This document shows, in pieces, positions 45,222-56,310 of a stretch of 64,000 bases of DNA. Source of the DNA: Emydura subglobosa (lineage: Eukaryota; Chordata; Testudines; Chelidae); contig ML679969.1 in assembly GCA_007922225.1 (NCBI GenBank), positions 19,920,932 to 19,984,931 on the forward strand. The letters are read 5' to 3'. The notes under the pieces are model-generated. The model worked only from the letters and a program-made list of their open reading frames with translations. It made no database searches and had not been told where the DNA came from. The position numbers and the translations under genes were made by a program. Positions within the stretch are counted from its first letter, which is position 1, and every line of letters starts with the position of its first letter.

Positions 45222-46599
45222 ACCCTTAAATTACTGGTGTGTATTCTGTTTTAACTCCATTTTAATGTAGGTTTTGGCTTGGAATTTCTTTGTTTTTAAA
45301 AAATTATTTAAAATGATAAATGATACCAAACAAGGAACCCAAAGAGAACACTCCCATGCAGTACTGCTAGTGATTTGAGGATTTGCAGTATCCACCTTCA
45401 AGCACTTTTGTTAACTCCTAAAGCAGCCAGGTAAAATGTTATATTTTGTAGAGCAAAGCCACACAACTGGACTGGCCAGTTAAGCTGGTTTTATAGCTGC
45501 TTTGCATTGCCAGAGTGAACCACTCAATCTGCCCCTGAATTTGCAGTTGGATTGGCTTAGTGGGCTGTGTTAAGGAGAGCACCACAGGGTCAGGGAGAGA
45601 CCAGCTTCTGACTCCCAATGTCTCTGTGCTTCAAGTGCTCCCCTTGCACTCCTGCCTCAGATCCCCTGGCAGTGCTGCCCCACTGAGCAATGCAGCGCAG
45701 ACAGCGGGGAGTCAGTTAAGGTCTGGTGCTAGCACACAACCTTTACAGAGCAGTGACAGGAAGGTCAATTAATGTGCCAATGAGAACTTGGCACATCTCC
45801 AGTTTCTCATCCCTGTGAGGCCTTACAGCCACCAGAGCAGCCAGTAGATGAGCTGTAAGGGAGGGGCATGGCTTGGCTGTTCTCAGTTGACACAATGGTC
45901 CCACTCAGAGTTAGCTGAGCTCTTGCCTTGACAGTGTCAGTGGCCTGCATAATCATACTGATTACATACAACTATTGGCAATAACTTAGCTTAAATACAC
46001 CCTATTTGCTTCAGCTATAGCCTATGTACAAGATTTTAATGACGTTAACAACACAAATTCGGAACAGTCTCTGTTATTCTGGTTTTAAAATCACTGGGAC
46101 AAAGAGAAGACTGACACAGATGCTAAATTTTTCAAAGGACCAGTTTTAATTAATCTTAACTCAGATTTAGGATTTTACTTGTAAAGTCTCAGAAAATTCA
46201 CTCTGTTTAAAGAGTCAGTAGAGTGAGTGTGGGGAGGACACGTGGCATCCTTCATAAAACAACACAGAGGCCAAACTCCTGCTTTTATGTGCAAAACTCA
46301 ATTCATCTTTAACTATGAAGCCATGACTGGCCCTTCCACATGGGATATGGACTTCAAAGAGGATGCAAAATTTGGCTTGAAACAGAAAACCTGAACTTCC
46401 TTGAACCCTGCAGGGGACAAACAGGCCAGGAGGAGAATTCCACCACATTCCAGACCCTGGATTTTTCCTACTTAGGAGAGAATCTGGGGCATGATGATGA
46501 GTATTTTACAATGTGGGGCTTAAGAGGTGGATTGTGCTGCTTTCCACAATGGAGGAAGAAGGCTGACCAACCTACTTTAGAGGGGAAATGAAGGCAGCT
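45222..46599. other. unassigned non-coding DNA
   Basis: No gene or repeat recognised. Confidence 0.4.
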
Positions 46600-47009
46600 A
46601 TGCAAAATGATATATATAATATATCAAATATATAAATAAATGACAGAAAGGGAAAGTGGATAGTAGTGAATATAAATCAGAAGCTAGAAATTGTAGAAAA
46701 TTGATAAGGGAAGCACAGGGACACAAGGAAAAATCTGTTTCCAGCATAGTTAAGAACAATATGAAGGAGTCTTTTTAATACATTGGGAACAAACAGAATC
46801 CTAACAATGGTATTGGTCCATTAGTAGAATTATCAATAGTAATAAAGAAAAGGCAGAAATGGTCAATAAAATTTCTGTTCTGTATTTGGGAAAAAATGGA
46901 TGATGTAGTCATATCATATGATAACTCTTTCCATTCTACTAGTGTCTCAGGAGGATGTTAAACAGCAGCTACTAAAGTTAAACATTTTAAATTAGCTGGC
47001 AGAGACAAC

Positions 47010-47277
47010 CTGTACCCACTGTTAGTTGGGGGGGCCACAACCCTGGAAACGCTGAAGTCATGCCCCACTGGCAATCACCCCTCTCCCTTCTGGAAAACAG
47101 CAGCCCCTCCCTGCAGCTTTCAGCTGTTCCTCCTGCCTCTGCCTCTCCTTGCCTGGTGCAGCTTGCAGCTCAGCTGCTCCGCAGGGAAGGGGCCCAGCCT
47201 CACCATGTGATTGAGCAATCTAGCAGGGCATGTGACCTCACATGTCCCCCCACATGTTGCCTTTGTCAGCTTGTCAG
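47010..47277. repeat. GC-rich insert within CR1
   Basis: CR1 text GACAACCTGTACCCA before the insert and GATGATTTGTATCCA after it are the same site repeated with 10 of 15 bases identical, suggesting a target duplication about 15 bases long as made by LINE-driven retroposition. The inserted sequence has no A tail that I can see and no recognised family. Confidence 0.45.
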
Positions 47278-48373
47278 GATGATTTGTATCCAAGAGTTTA
47301 AAAGAGCTGCTCACTGTTGATTTTCAAAAAGTCTTGGACCGCTGGGGAGCTCCCAGAAGACTGGAAGAAAGCTAATGTTGTGTCCTGGGTAATTAGGTCT
47401 GTCAGTAAAAAGACATCAGTCTTGGGCAAGGTAATGGAGTGGATGATTTGGGACTGAATTAATAAAAAATTAAAGGAGGATAATATTAATGCCAATCAAC
47501 AAGGGTTTATGGAAAATAGATCCTCTCAAACTAATTTGATATCTTTTTTCGATTAGATTACAAGTTTTGTTGATAAAGGTAATAGTGTTGATGTAATATA
47601 CTTAGACTTCAATAAGGCATTTGACTTAGTACTGCATAATATTTTGATTAAAAATCTAGAAAGATATAAAATTAACATTGCACACATTACATGGATTAAA
47701 AGCTGGCTGACTGATAGGTCTCAAAATGTAAATGTAAACGGGAAATCACCATCATCATTGGGTCCTGCAGGGATCAGTTCTTGGCCCCACGCTATTTAAA
47801 TTTTAATTGGTGACCTGAAAGAAAAGATAAAATCATCTTTGCTAAAGTTTGCACATGACCCAAAAATTGGGGAAGTTGTAAATAATGACGACCAGGAATA
47901 CAAAGAGATCTGGGTTGCTTGGTAAGATGAGTGGAAGCAAACAATGTGTATTGTAATATAGCTAAATGTAACTGTATACATCTAGGACAAAGAATGGAGG
48001 CCATACTTACAGGATGGAGGACTCTATCCTGGGAAGGAGCAGATTTTAGGCTGTGGTGGATAATCAGCTAAGCATGAGCTACTAGCGCAATGGTCTAGCC
48101 AAAACAGCTAATAAGATCTTTGGATGCATAAACAGGGAAATCTCAGCTAGAAGAGAGACTATTTTACCTTTGTATTTGGCACTGGTGAGACCACTGTTGT
48201 GATATGGGGTCCAGTTCTGGTGTCCACAATTCGAGAAGGATGTTGATAAATTGGAGAGGTTCAGAGAAGAGCCATGAGAATTATGAAAGAATTAGAAACT
48301 CTGGCTTATAGTGATAGACTCAAAGAGCTGAATCTGTTTAGCTTAAGAAAGAGAAGATGAAAAGGTGACTTGA

Positions 48374-48763
48374 TCACAGTTTATAAGTACCTATATGGAG
48401 AACTGTAAGCCAGTGGCACAGTCTGTCCGGGACGTCGCAACCCTTCCTCGGGCCCAGGTTCCAAGGAAGGCCACAGCACCTTGCTACACCCCCCCAGCTC
48501 CCCAAGTCCAGCTCCCATTCTCTGAGGCTGGCCTGCTCCCCTTCTCCTATGCGGGACAAGCCATCGGCGTTGGCTTGGTCCCTACCTGCTCGGTGTTGGA
48601 TGTTAAAGGCACAGGGTTGCAGGGTGAGGTACCACCGCATCACCTGGGTGTTGGTGTCTTTCATTTGGTGGAGCCAGAGGAGGGGTGCATGGTCAGTAAT
48701 CACAGTGAAGGGGCTGCCAAGGAGGTAATACCTTAGGGCCTCAAGTGCCCACTTCACAGCCAA
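48374..48763 (-). pseudogene. Ty3/Gypsy RNase H remnant
   Basis: The minus frame holds MAVKWALEALRYYLLGSPF, then VITDHAPLLWLHQMKD and HRAGRDQANADGLSR, the RNase H domain of vertebrate Gypsy elements (KWA...L RYYL.G..F...TDH.PL.WL and N.ADALSR-like end). The catalytic TDH is present. Coding similarity ends near 48560 and the rest of the frame leads into the junction. Confidence 0.88.
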
Positions 48764-49432
48764 CGCCTATTTCTCAATAGTCGCATACCGTCCTTCTCAG
48801 GGAAACAGCTTGCGACTAATATGTAAGATTGGGTGTTCCTCCCTGTCCAAGTTCTGGGTGAGCACGGCCCCCAGTCCGATGGCTGAGGCATCGGACTGCA
48901 CCACGAAGGGGGATTAAAATCGGGGCTATACAAAACTGGCTCATGTCATAAGGCGTCCTTCAGAGCGGTAAACACCCTGTCACTATCTGGGGTCCACTGA
49001 ACACGGAGCAGCAGCTCCTTCCTCAGGAGGTCCGTAAGCGGTGCGGTGAGGGTGGCAAAGTTGGGGACAAACCTTCGGTAGTAGCCAGCCAAGCCCAGAA
49101 ACTGCCGCACCTGCTTCTTTGTGGTCAATCAGGGGTACACTTGCAGGGCTTGTACCTTCCCAGTCAGTGGTCGCAGGGTTCCCTGACCTAGGGTGTATGT
49201 CAGGTAGGTGGTTTTCTGCCACCCTATGCGGCATTTCCGGGGGTTGGTGATTAGCCCCGCATTCGTCAGTGTCTTCAGAACCGTGGCCACTTGTTTCAGA
49301 TGCTCAATCCAGTCTTGGCTGTACACCACGATGTCGTTGAAGTAGGCTGCAGTGTAGTTTAGGTGTGGCCCTAGGAGTTGGTCCATCAGCCTCTGAAATG
49401 TCGCCGGTGCCCCGTGGAGCGCCTTGCTACAG
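48404..49432 (-). mobile_element. Ty3/Gypsy internal fragment without LTRs, inserted in CR1
   Basis: CR1 sequence stops at GAGAAC (48398-48403) and resumes at GGAAC (49432-49436), so GAAC is present on both sides; the inserted block reads TGTAAGCC...TTGCTACA. On the minus strand it contains RT from mid-palm to the end, the connection, and RNase H, in order. Neither LTR, gag, protease nor integrase is present. The RT begins at the junction itself (GAPATFQRLMDQLLGPH). Confidence 0.8.
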
Positions 49433-49436
49433 GAAC
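48946..49436 (-). pseudogene. Ty3/Gypsy reverse transcriptase remnant
   Basis: Frame 49129-49436 contains GAPATFQRLMDQLLGPH and YFNDIVVYSQDWIEHLKQV, where the active site YLDDI is changed to YFNDI. The frame continues after a stop at 49128 with KKQVRQFLGLAGYYRRFVP and WTPDSDRVFTALKDAL (48946-49128), the RT thumb and connection. The N-terminal half of RT is absent. One catalytic aspartate is lost. Confidence 0.9.
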
Positions 49437-49740
49437 AAATATTTAATAACGGGCTCTTCAGTCTACCAGGGAAAGGTCTAACACAATCCAACAGCTGGAA
49501 GTTGAAGCTAGACAAAGTTAGACTGGAAATAAGTCATATATTTTTAACAGTGAGAGTAATTAACAATCATTGGAACAATTTACCAAGGGTCATGGTGGAT
49601 TATCCACCATTGGATTGGATATTTTTTAACAGCTCTGCTCTAGGAATTATTTTGAGGCAGTTCTCTGGCCTGTGTTATCCAGGAGGTCAGACTAGATGAT
49701 CACAGTGGCCCTTTCTGGCCTTGGCATCTATGAATTTGTT

Positions 49741-51179
49741 AGCAGCATGCAGGGGTGCTGGAACAATTTTTATAGTGGAGATGCTGATGATGGAAACCAG
49801 GCATTTAGTGTTTGTTGTTACTACTTCAAAGCTGAGGGTGCGATAGCACCTCCAGCATCCCTGCTACCAGCTCACTGGCCGTGTGCTTCAAAGCACCTTT
49901 AGATTCGGGTGTGTGTCTCTGCCCCAACTGCTTAAAGGCATTCCAGGCTTTACTAGCAAAGCTGCCGAGCCCTGCAGCTCAGCAGACCAGAGTTCTGGAT
50001 TTTTTCTTTTCTTTTTCCCAACTTTTTTTGTTAAATAAATCAAAGTACACCACTTCTGTTAATGCAATGCTAATGCAGCTTTAACTCTGCATTCCTGCTA
50101 GTCACAATGAAGCCAGCAATGGGTTGAGGGTTCCCACCCATCTGGTTTTCACCCCGACAATCTGGGTTTCGGCTTGTGTTGCTGGGTGCCATTTGACACG
50201 ACCTGATGGCCGTTTTTTAAATCTGTGGAAACCCTAAATGGAAGGAAGGAGGCAGCACAACATCAGTAGCTGCTGCCATCTCCAGGGCCAGGTTGTTTGT
50301 GCAGCTCGCAGGTGTACATGGTGTGTAGGGGTGGGGACTTGGGGGAAGAGGCGGGGAAGGAGGCAGGGCCTCATGGTTCCAGTTACAAGCCTATTAGAAA
50401 GTGGCAACTCTAGATGGGCCTGTACTCACCACCCATCCTCCCGTGTTCCCCTAAATGCCTCTGGAGGGAATGTGCTCATCTCACCCACACAGCATGTTTG
50501 TGAGAAGGGCCGAGGTCTGCAGGTCACTGTGGACACCTCAGCAAAGCCATCTGCTCAGTGCTTAGTGCCTTGGACAATCAGTCACAATGGCTTGGACTTT
50601 CCATCCAAACAACATTACAGCTGAAAATAGAACCATGCTACCGTAATTTCCTGGTTTTCCTTTCCATCCAGCCTCAGTCAGAGTGTGAAGGGAACAGGAC
50701 AGATAGCAAGATGACAAAGTAAAACTGTTGCATATGCAGCAAAAGCATACTGGATAAGTAACATATGTAACAAAGGCAAGACGACTACTAGCCCACCAGA
50801 CTGGACACTAGTGAGGACTCCCCTGGTGCTCTGCAGTCAACTTTGGGCTAAGGAAACAAGCTGGTGGTTGGGGAACAATGATCAAATGTTTTTTGGAAAA
50901 GGCCCCTGAGGAAGAGTAAGAGGGCTGGGGGCTGACAGACAAGCTCACCTCTGCGCTGGAAATATGCAGAGGAGTTCTATAAAGCACATGAGGCTCAGTC
51001 AGGGTGGAGCAATCAGCTTCTAAAAGTCTGCAACACAGCCAAACAGACTCTGGTCCCCTTCCTTGTGAGGGGCATCTGACGGCAGGAGCTGTTGTCTGGG
51101 ACAGATCCTGCCTCCCTCCATCACGATGAAATGGAGATCTGGCGGAAACCTTCATCATGTGGTTTCAACAAAAAAATAG
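49741..51179. other. unassigned non-coding DNA
   Basis: No gene or repeat recognised; ORFs at 50238-50624 and 50808-51158 lack recognisable domains. Confidence 0.4.
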
Positions 51180-51480
51180 CTTTGCCCTAAAATGAAACTT
51201 TTGTAGGAAATTTTTTATTTTGATCAAAATGTTTCAATTTTTCTTCAAAAACCCAAAAACTGAAACCAGAAATCTTTTTGGTAAAAATGGGTTTTGATTA
51301 AAAAAAATCAGTTTTTGGAATTCAAATATTTTAAAATATTATTCAAAAAGTTTTAATAAAACCCCATGGTTTTTGGCCCAAATGGAACAGATTTTGGATT
51401 TCAGTTTCAATGTTTCATTGAAAAATCGAACATTTTTCTAAATTTCCTACAAAATGATACTTTCCTTTTGTTGACCAGCT
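51180..51480. repeat. AT-rich fold-back element
   Basis: The left part AACTTTTGTAGGAAATTTTT and the right part AAATTTCCTACAAAATGATA are inverted copies, and much of the interior is made of TTTTGAT/ATCAAAA and GTTTCAAT-like words. The whole could fold into an imperfect hairpin. Similar AT-rich text occurs at 39.7 and 41.0 kb. Probably a MITE. Confidence 0.6.
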
Positions 51481-53280
51481 CTATTGAATAGTGCCGTTCC
51501 TCACAAGGCCCAGCCAATTTCAGGGGGACTGCTCAGCAGAGCTGGCTGGACACTTAAGGTGTGTAATCTGCCCCCCCCAAAGGGTGTCACAAATTCTGCC
51601 CCCTCGCCAGCAGTAGCACTGTGCCCCTCTGGCTGTGTTGCCAGCTCTGGAATTCTCCTTCCATTACAAGGAGCAAGGTTTGCTTTCTCTTGGATGATGC
51701 AATCAAAACACAGGGCAAGAAAAGTAACTCTGGGCAAATGCTTTCATATGTATCACACCACAGTGACCAACACCAAGCTGATCCAGCTTCTCTTGTCTTC
51801 ATGGTGATGAAATGTCCAAAGTTAGCTGATTGGTCTAATCACCTGCAGTAATGTGGTACAAGCGCTGTGTATTTCCCTGGTGTTTTCCCGCTGAGCATGA
51901 GGCCTGTTTTCTTATCACAGGTGGGTGAAATTACTTTCCCAGACAGATATGCTACTTGGAGAGCCAACTGGGTGTTTGAATAGCAGAGATTGTCTAGACA
52001 GACTTTTTGTGCTGCTGTGGAACGTGGCCTTTCTCCTGCTGACAGCATTCTAGTGGGCGGGTACATGGGGAAGTGGCTGCATCATGGGCAGACTCCATCA
52101 GGGCAGCAAGCTGGTCAGCTGAGCTGGTGCTAGCACCATTGGTCCCCTAGTAAAGACAAGGCTTTCAATAGTCAGGCCAACCCATTTTTACCCCCATGTT
52201 CATTAACCCTGGTGGAACCAAATCCAGTCGAGGCAGTGGTTCTATCCATGCAGTCGCAGGAGCCTGACAGCACTAGCATTTCCCCAGTGCTTAATTTGTG
52301 CCAGGGCAGAGCACTGGCACCTCTGGGCTTGCTGCATCAGTTATAAAGTTAAAAAAATTGCTTGAGCCACAGCACCTCTTTCATTGCAGATTAAGGCCTT
52401 AATTTCCCTCATTGCCAGGGCCAGTTCAGCTGAATCAATGACAGCATCTAGGCAGACCCCTGCTGTCCCCCTCCAACCAACTGCCTGTACAAAGTTATTG
52501 GAAAGATGCCCTGGGGTTAGTGCCAGTTCCAGAGTCCCAGGGCCTGGCTTATCTGTGCCGAAACAAAGCCCACGCCCCTCAGCTGATTCACTCCCGGTTT
52601 GTGAAACCCAAGCCCAGAAGAGTCCTCCCAAATAAAGGGAGACAGATCGCCCCGGACGCCCCCAGCCATCTGGAAAAGGGTCGTTTCCTAAAGCCTTAGC
52701 TAGGGAGAGAATGCAGGAATATTCACAGTGAGTCTCTCCATATGCTCCCTAAGCCAGGGATGACCTGCAGGGCTCCCTTCATATTTATTATCAAACTTCA
52801 CGTGGGAAAAGCCTGACGAGGTCATCCAGGGCCAAGAAGGCTTTGTTCCGTCCAGGGCTTGTACCAGGAATGGTCTGAGCTTCTTCCCCCTAAGAGAAGA
52901 CTCGATTGCTGGGCACTAATGTCAATGACCTTCTCTGCCTCCTTTCCGGTTTTGCTGGAGATTCACGTATGAACAAGCTGAAGAAATCACTGTACTAAGA
53001 AGCTGCGCCTTCCCCTCTGGCAGGCAGTTGTGCTGGTTGTTGTCGACAGCTGAATTCCTCACATGCAACACGACAGGCTGCAAACGTCTTCTCTGACCCC
53101 AGCCCTATGACCCCAGGAAGGCAGCAGCCACAGTCCTGCCCTGGGAGAAGGAGCAGATGCAGCAGGGGGAGATGATGCAAATGGAACCCCCCCCCTCCAC
53201 CCGAGGACTGCAGTGGGGAGAAGAGTGGGGGAACTGCTTTGCCTTGAAACAGGGAAGATGCTGCTCCCTGAACTCCCTTA
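51481..53280. other. unassigned non-coding DNA
   Basis: No gene or repeat recognised. ORFs on both strands (51484-51807, 52341-52631) overlap and carry no domain. Confidence 0.4.
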
Positions 53281-53800
53281 GGGCTGGTCTACACTACAGA
53301 GTTTTGTTGACACGACAGTGGAGGTGCACATTGAAATGCTCCTCCAGCCCATGTTACTCCCCTGCTATGCCGACATCATAAAACCACCTCAGCAAGAGGT
53401 GTCGGTCGGGCTTATGTCAGTGTAGTTAGGGTGACGCAATGTCAGAGTAGACACTGGGTTCCTTACATGAGCTGTTAGCTGTATATCTCAACTGAAAAGA
53501 AAGCCAGGCAGCTGGAGCCCAGCTGCCCCCCATGCTCCTGGAGAGCTGAGTGGCTGAGCTGAGGGGAGAAGCCATGGGCAGCTTCCCCCAGCTTCCAGCA
53601 GGGAGCTGCCAGCGGAGCTGAGAGGCCAGGCTCTCAGCTCCTCCCACTGTCCCCCTTTGGTCGGTGGAAGTGCTCCTGGTGAGGACGCGCACCACCGACC
53701 CAAGGAAAGTAGTGTGGACATCAGCCACTGCAGGAATTAATGTGGTGGCTGGAAGTCGAGTTAACATAGATTGACTTTTCTTTATTGTGTAGACACGGCC
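53281..53800. mobile_element. MITE, PIF/Harbinger-like ends
   Basis: The left end GGGCTGGTCTACACTAC and the right end, reverse complemented GGCCGTGTCTACAC, are imperfect inverted repeats. Flanks are TTA (53278-53280) and TTC (53801-53803). The minus-strand ORFs at 53426-53824 fall within it and are not genes. Confidence 0.6.
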
Positions 53801-54671
53801 TTCGAAAGAGCAGCGAGATGCCACCTCCTAGTGCTCAGTTCAGATCCTTCTCCAGATACAAAGCTGCTGCCTGGCACATGCCTGCCGGCTCTGATGAAGA
53901 GCCCTCTGTTACCAGAAAACTCTCCGTGTTGGTACTTAGAGACTGCAGAAGTCACCTCTTAACTTTCTCTTGGACAAACTAGACAGATTGAGTCCCTTTA
54001 GTCTCCCAATGCAAGGCAAGTTTTTTGGCCCTCACCTGATTTCTGTGGCTCTTCTCTGATAAAAGGGCTGTTATGAGGTCAAAGCGTTTTGCTCTGTGCT
54101 CATTCAAGTTTTTTCTCCTACACCACTTACCTTATAAGCGCTGGCTGAATAAGTCTTCCCACAGCCACCCCACTGTACAGCCTTGCCGTTGGATTGCAAT
54201 TTCCAACACTTAATAGTATGTCTAAGGCTTAGTTCATTTCCATGCCATGTGCATTTGTCTACAGACACACTAACATGTTCACGCTTTTCTTCTTTTGTTT
54301 TGGTGAAACTCCATAGTCACAGAATCATAGACGATTAGGGTTGGAAGGGAAATCAGTGTGGGGGCAGAGACTCTCTGGGCACCAGAAGTAGAGTTCCCAC
54401 TGAAATGTGAAGCTTAATTCTACAGTGCCAGGTGCAGGACTTTGGCAGGGAGACTTAAGCATAGTGGGATTGCAGTGAGGCGGGTGGGCCAATTGTGTAG
54501 ATGTGGAGACTTAGTGGCAACAAGGCGCAGGAGTGGCAAGGAGGAGGAAAAATCCTGCTGCTGGGCAGTGGCCGGGAAGAAAAAAAGAGAGGTTTCCTGG
54601 GACATTTTTGCCTCTTTTTTTTACCTGCCTCCTTCCTCTTGTGATTGAGTGAAGGAGTGGGGCAGCTTTCA
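53801..54671. other. mostly unassigned; short CR1 3' tail at 54315-54350
   Basis: CACAGAATCATAGACGATTA and GGGTTGGAAGGGA at about 54317-54350 are the CR1 3' end in antisense, nearly the shortest possible copy. The rest holds nothing recognised. Confidence 0.5.
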
Positions 54672-54739
54672 GCCCACCTCAGTTGGCAGAGCATCAGGCT
54701 TTTAATGTGCGGTAAAGGGTTTGAGCCCCTCTCCAGGCA
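54672..54739 (+). pseudogene. tRNA-Lys-like sequence, degenerate
   Basis: GCCCACCTCAGTTGGCAGAG, CATCAGGCTTTTAATG and GGGTTTGAGCCCC follow the order of tRNA-Lys(TTT): D arm CTCAGTnGGnAGAGCATCAG, anticodon loop CTTTTAA and a T arm with B-box form. A few bases are missing after position 7, and the anticodon stem (CAGG/TGTG) no longer pairs. It may be a tRNA pseudogene or the head of a tRNA-Lys-derived SINE. Confidence 0.6.
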
Positions 54740-55101
54740 TCTGGCTTTTAATTTGCCTTGCGTGTCAGCAGCCCAGTGAATCCTGGCAGTGTCCAGAGTG
54801 ACACACAGATTCCCAGATGCCATGGCCATTTCCTGGAAAGGTCCCCTTTCTCCTGGTGAGTCCTTAGGAAGAGGGATAGAAACCCACTTCCACAGTAGTG
54901 GGTCCAGAAAAGGCACTCTCTGTCTCTAGGCAAGCCTTGTGCGTGGGTTCAGGTGCTGAGAATGCAAAGGTGGAGAGAGAGAGGAAGAGCAGAGGAGAGA
55001 AGTAGAGCAGGAGAGGTGAGAGAGTCCCAAGAGAGGGAGAAGCACTGAGTGCAAGCTGGCCAGCTGAGCATCACACATGTGTAGAGAAGGCAGCACCATC
55101 T

Positions 55102-55172
55102 GGTCCCATGGTGTAACAGCTAGCACTCAGGGCTCGGATTCCTGCAATCCAAGTTCAAGTCTCTGTGGGATC
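55102..55172 (+). pseudogene. tRNA-Gln-like sequence with CGG in the anticodon position
   Basis: The body GGTCCCATGGTGTAACAGCT, AGCACTCAGG and AAGTTCAAGTCT follows tRNA-Gln closely. The acceptor arms GGTCCCA and TGGGATC pair over all seven positions with one G-T wobble. The anticodon stem CAGGG/TCCTG pairs (one G-T), with loop CTCGGAT, which places CGG where Gln has CTG or TTG. The T stem CCAAG/CTCTG has two mismatches, and no run of four T follows, so it is probably a pseudogene. Confidence 0.65.
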
Positions 55173-56232
55173 TCATGGTGCTGCTTTGGCTTGCAGTGGA
55201 GCCCTGCTGCTTGTGCTGCTTAGCTTCCCTGGGGAAGTGCATCTTTTACCTCCTGCTGGGTGGCTCTAGCCTGCTGCAGCCAGGTCTTTGGTCCAGCTGG
55301 CCTGAGAGGTTGGCTGCCATGGTTGGAGCTCTAGAACTTGACAGTGTGGTTGGAGAAGCCTACAGCCCTGCAGGTTGATCTGATGGTTGCATTTCTCGCT
55401 GCTTCAGCTGATGCCCACGAGCCTTGGCCCTTGCACTTGCCGCCATGCATTTGTTTCCTCTTGCCCACATGGTGCCTAAAGGACGGAGTGCCAGGGCCAG
55501 GCTTAATAGTCAGGGGAAGGCCAGAGGAAGCAAGAGTCCCAGGCTGCAGCCCAGCCCACCTTTCCTATCCTGGGCACCTAGAGAAGGATTGGCTGGAGCT
55601 GACAGCTCCAAGGGAAGGCTGAAAAGCCACAGAGCAACAGAGGGTGGGGCAAAAGGTGGTGAAGGCCATGCCTACATGTGGCCTGCAGACCACCACAAAG
55701 ACACAAGCCGGTCTGGTCCCCACCTCCTGGCACGCCAAATACTCTCTGCAGGCCACCCGCAGACCAGCCTGTGGGGTGGCTGCTGATGCTCTGCGGCCAG
55801 CATCAGAAGGACGGAGGAAAGCAGGGCCAGCCCCTGGAAGGGTCTCTTACCATTTCCACTCAACACGCTTCTTCTGGTGGTTAGGGAGAAAATTTTTCCC
55901 CAAGAGACTTTACCTCAGATGGTGAAAAAAGGAGAAACACCCAGGGCTCCCAAGACACTGTTTAAAAAGCCCTCTCAAGCACAAGAACAGGCACAAATTT
56001 GGAAGAGGGGAGCTTTCTTGGTGCTAGCCCAGGCGTCAGCCCACTTTCTTTGTTAAGCTGGGACGGGCAAAGGCTAGATCAGAAGCACACAGGGCTCAAG
56101 CGCTCACCTTTCTGCAGGCCCCTCCCCTTTCCCAGGGCTCCAGCTGGACTCACAGCATTGGCCTGCACTGCCAAGGAGAGCTTCCAGCCCTGAAGGAAGC
56201 TGGACTTTCAACCAAAACAAAAGCTATGCAGG
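55173..56232. other. unassigned DNA between tRNA-like sequences
   Basis: GC-rich, no repeat recognised. ORFs at 55338-55622, 55424-55786 and 55644-55925 overlap one another and carry no domain. Confidence 0.4.
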
Positions 56233-56310
56233 ACAACCGCAAAGGGACTCAACCCCACAATCGTCGGATATGAAGTCAGACACCTGCCTTAGCATTTAGC
56301 CCATACAGCC
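56233..56310 (-). pseudogene. tRNA-Arg-like sequence, degenerate
   Basis: On the minus strand GGCTGTATGGGCTAAATGCT, AAGGCAGGTGTCTGACTTCA and GGGGTTGAGTCCC follow tRNA-Arg(TCG): the GTCTGACTTC...ATTG order and B box are close. The loop CTTCATA puts TCA where TCG is expected, three extra bases sit before the anticodon stem, and the acceptor arms pair poorly. TTTTGTTTT follows on the same strand, as a polymerase III terminator would. Confidence 0.5.

Larger units (their letters stand above)
46600..49740 (+). mobile_element. old CR1 LINE ORF2 copy carrying two insertions
   Basis: CR1 ORF2 text is legible on + through stops and frameshifts: linker before RT (YIGNKQNPNNGIGPLV, about 46775-46825), RT start (about 47380-47470), the first catalytic block YLDFNKAFDLV (about 47596-47630), FAHD where FADD is expected (about 47848), and the C-terminal part (48180-48403 and 49437-49600). 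The 3' end is AGGTCAGACTAGATGATCAC plus ATCTATGAA near 49684-49735. A GC-rich insert lies at about 47010-47277 and a Gypsy fragment at 48404-49432. Confidence 0.85.

Noticed and set aside
51484..51807. 107-codon + ORF with minus-strand partners
   Set aside because: Both strands are open over the same bases and no domain is visible.
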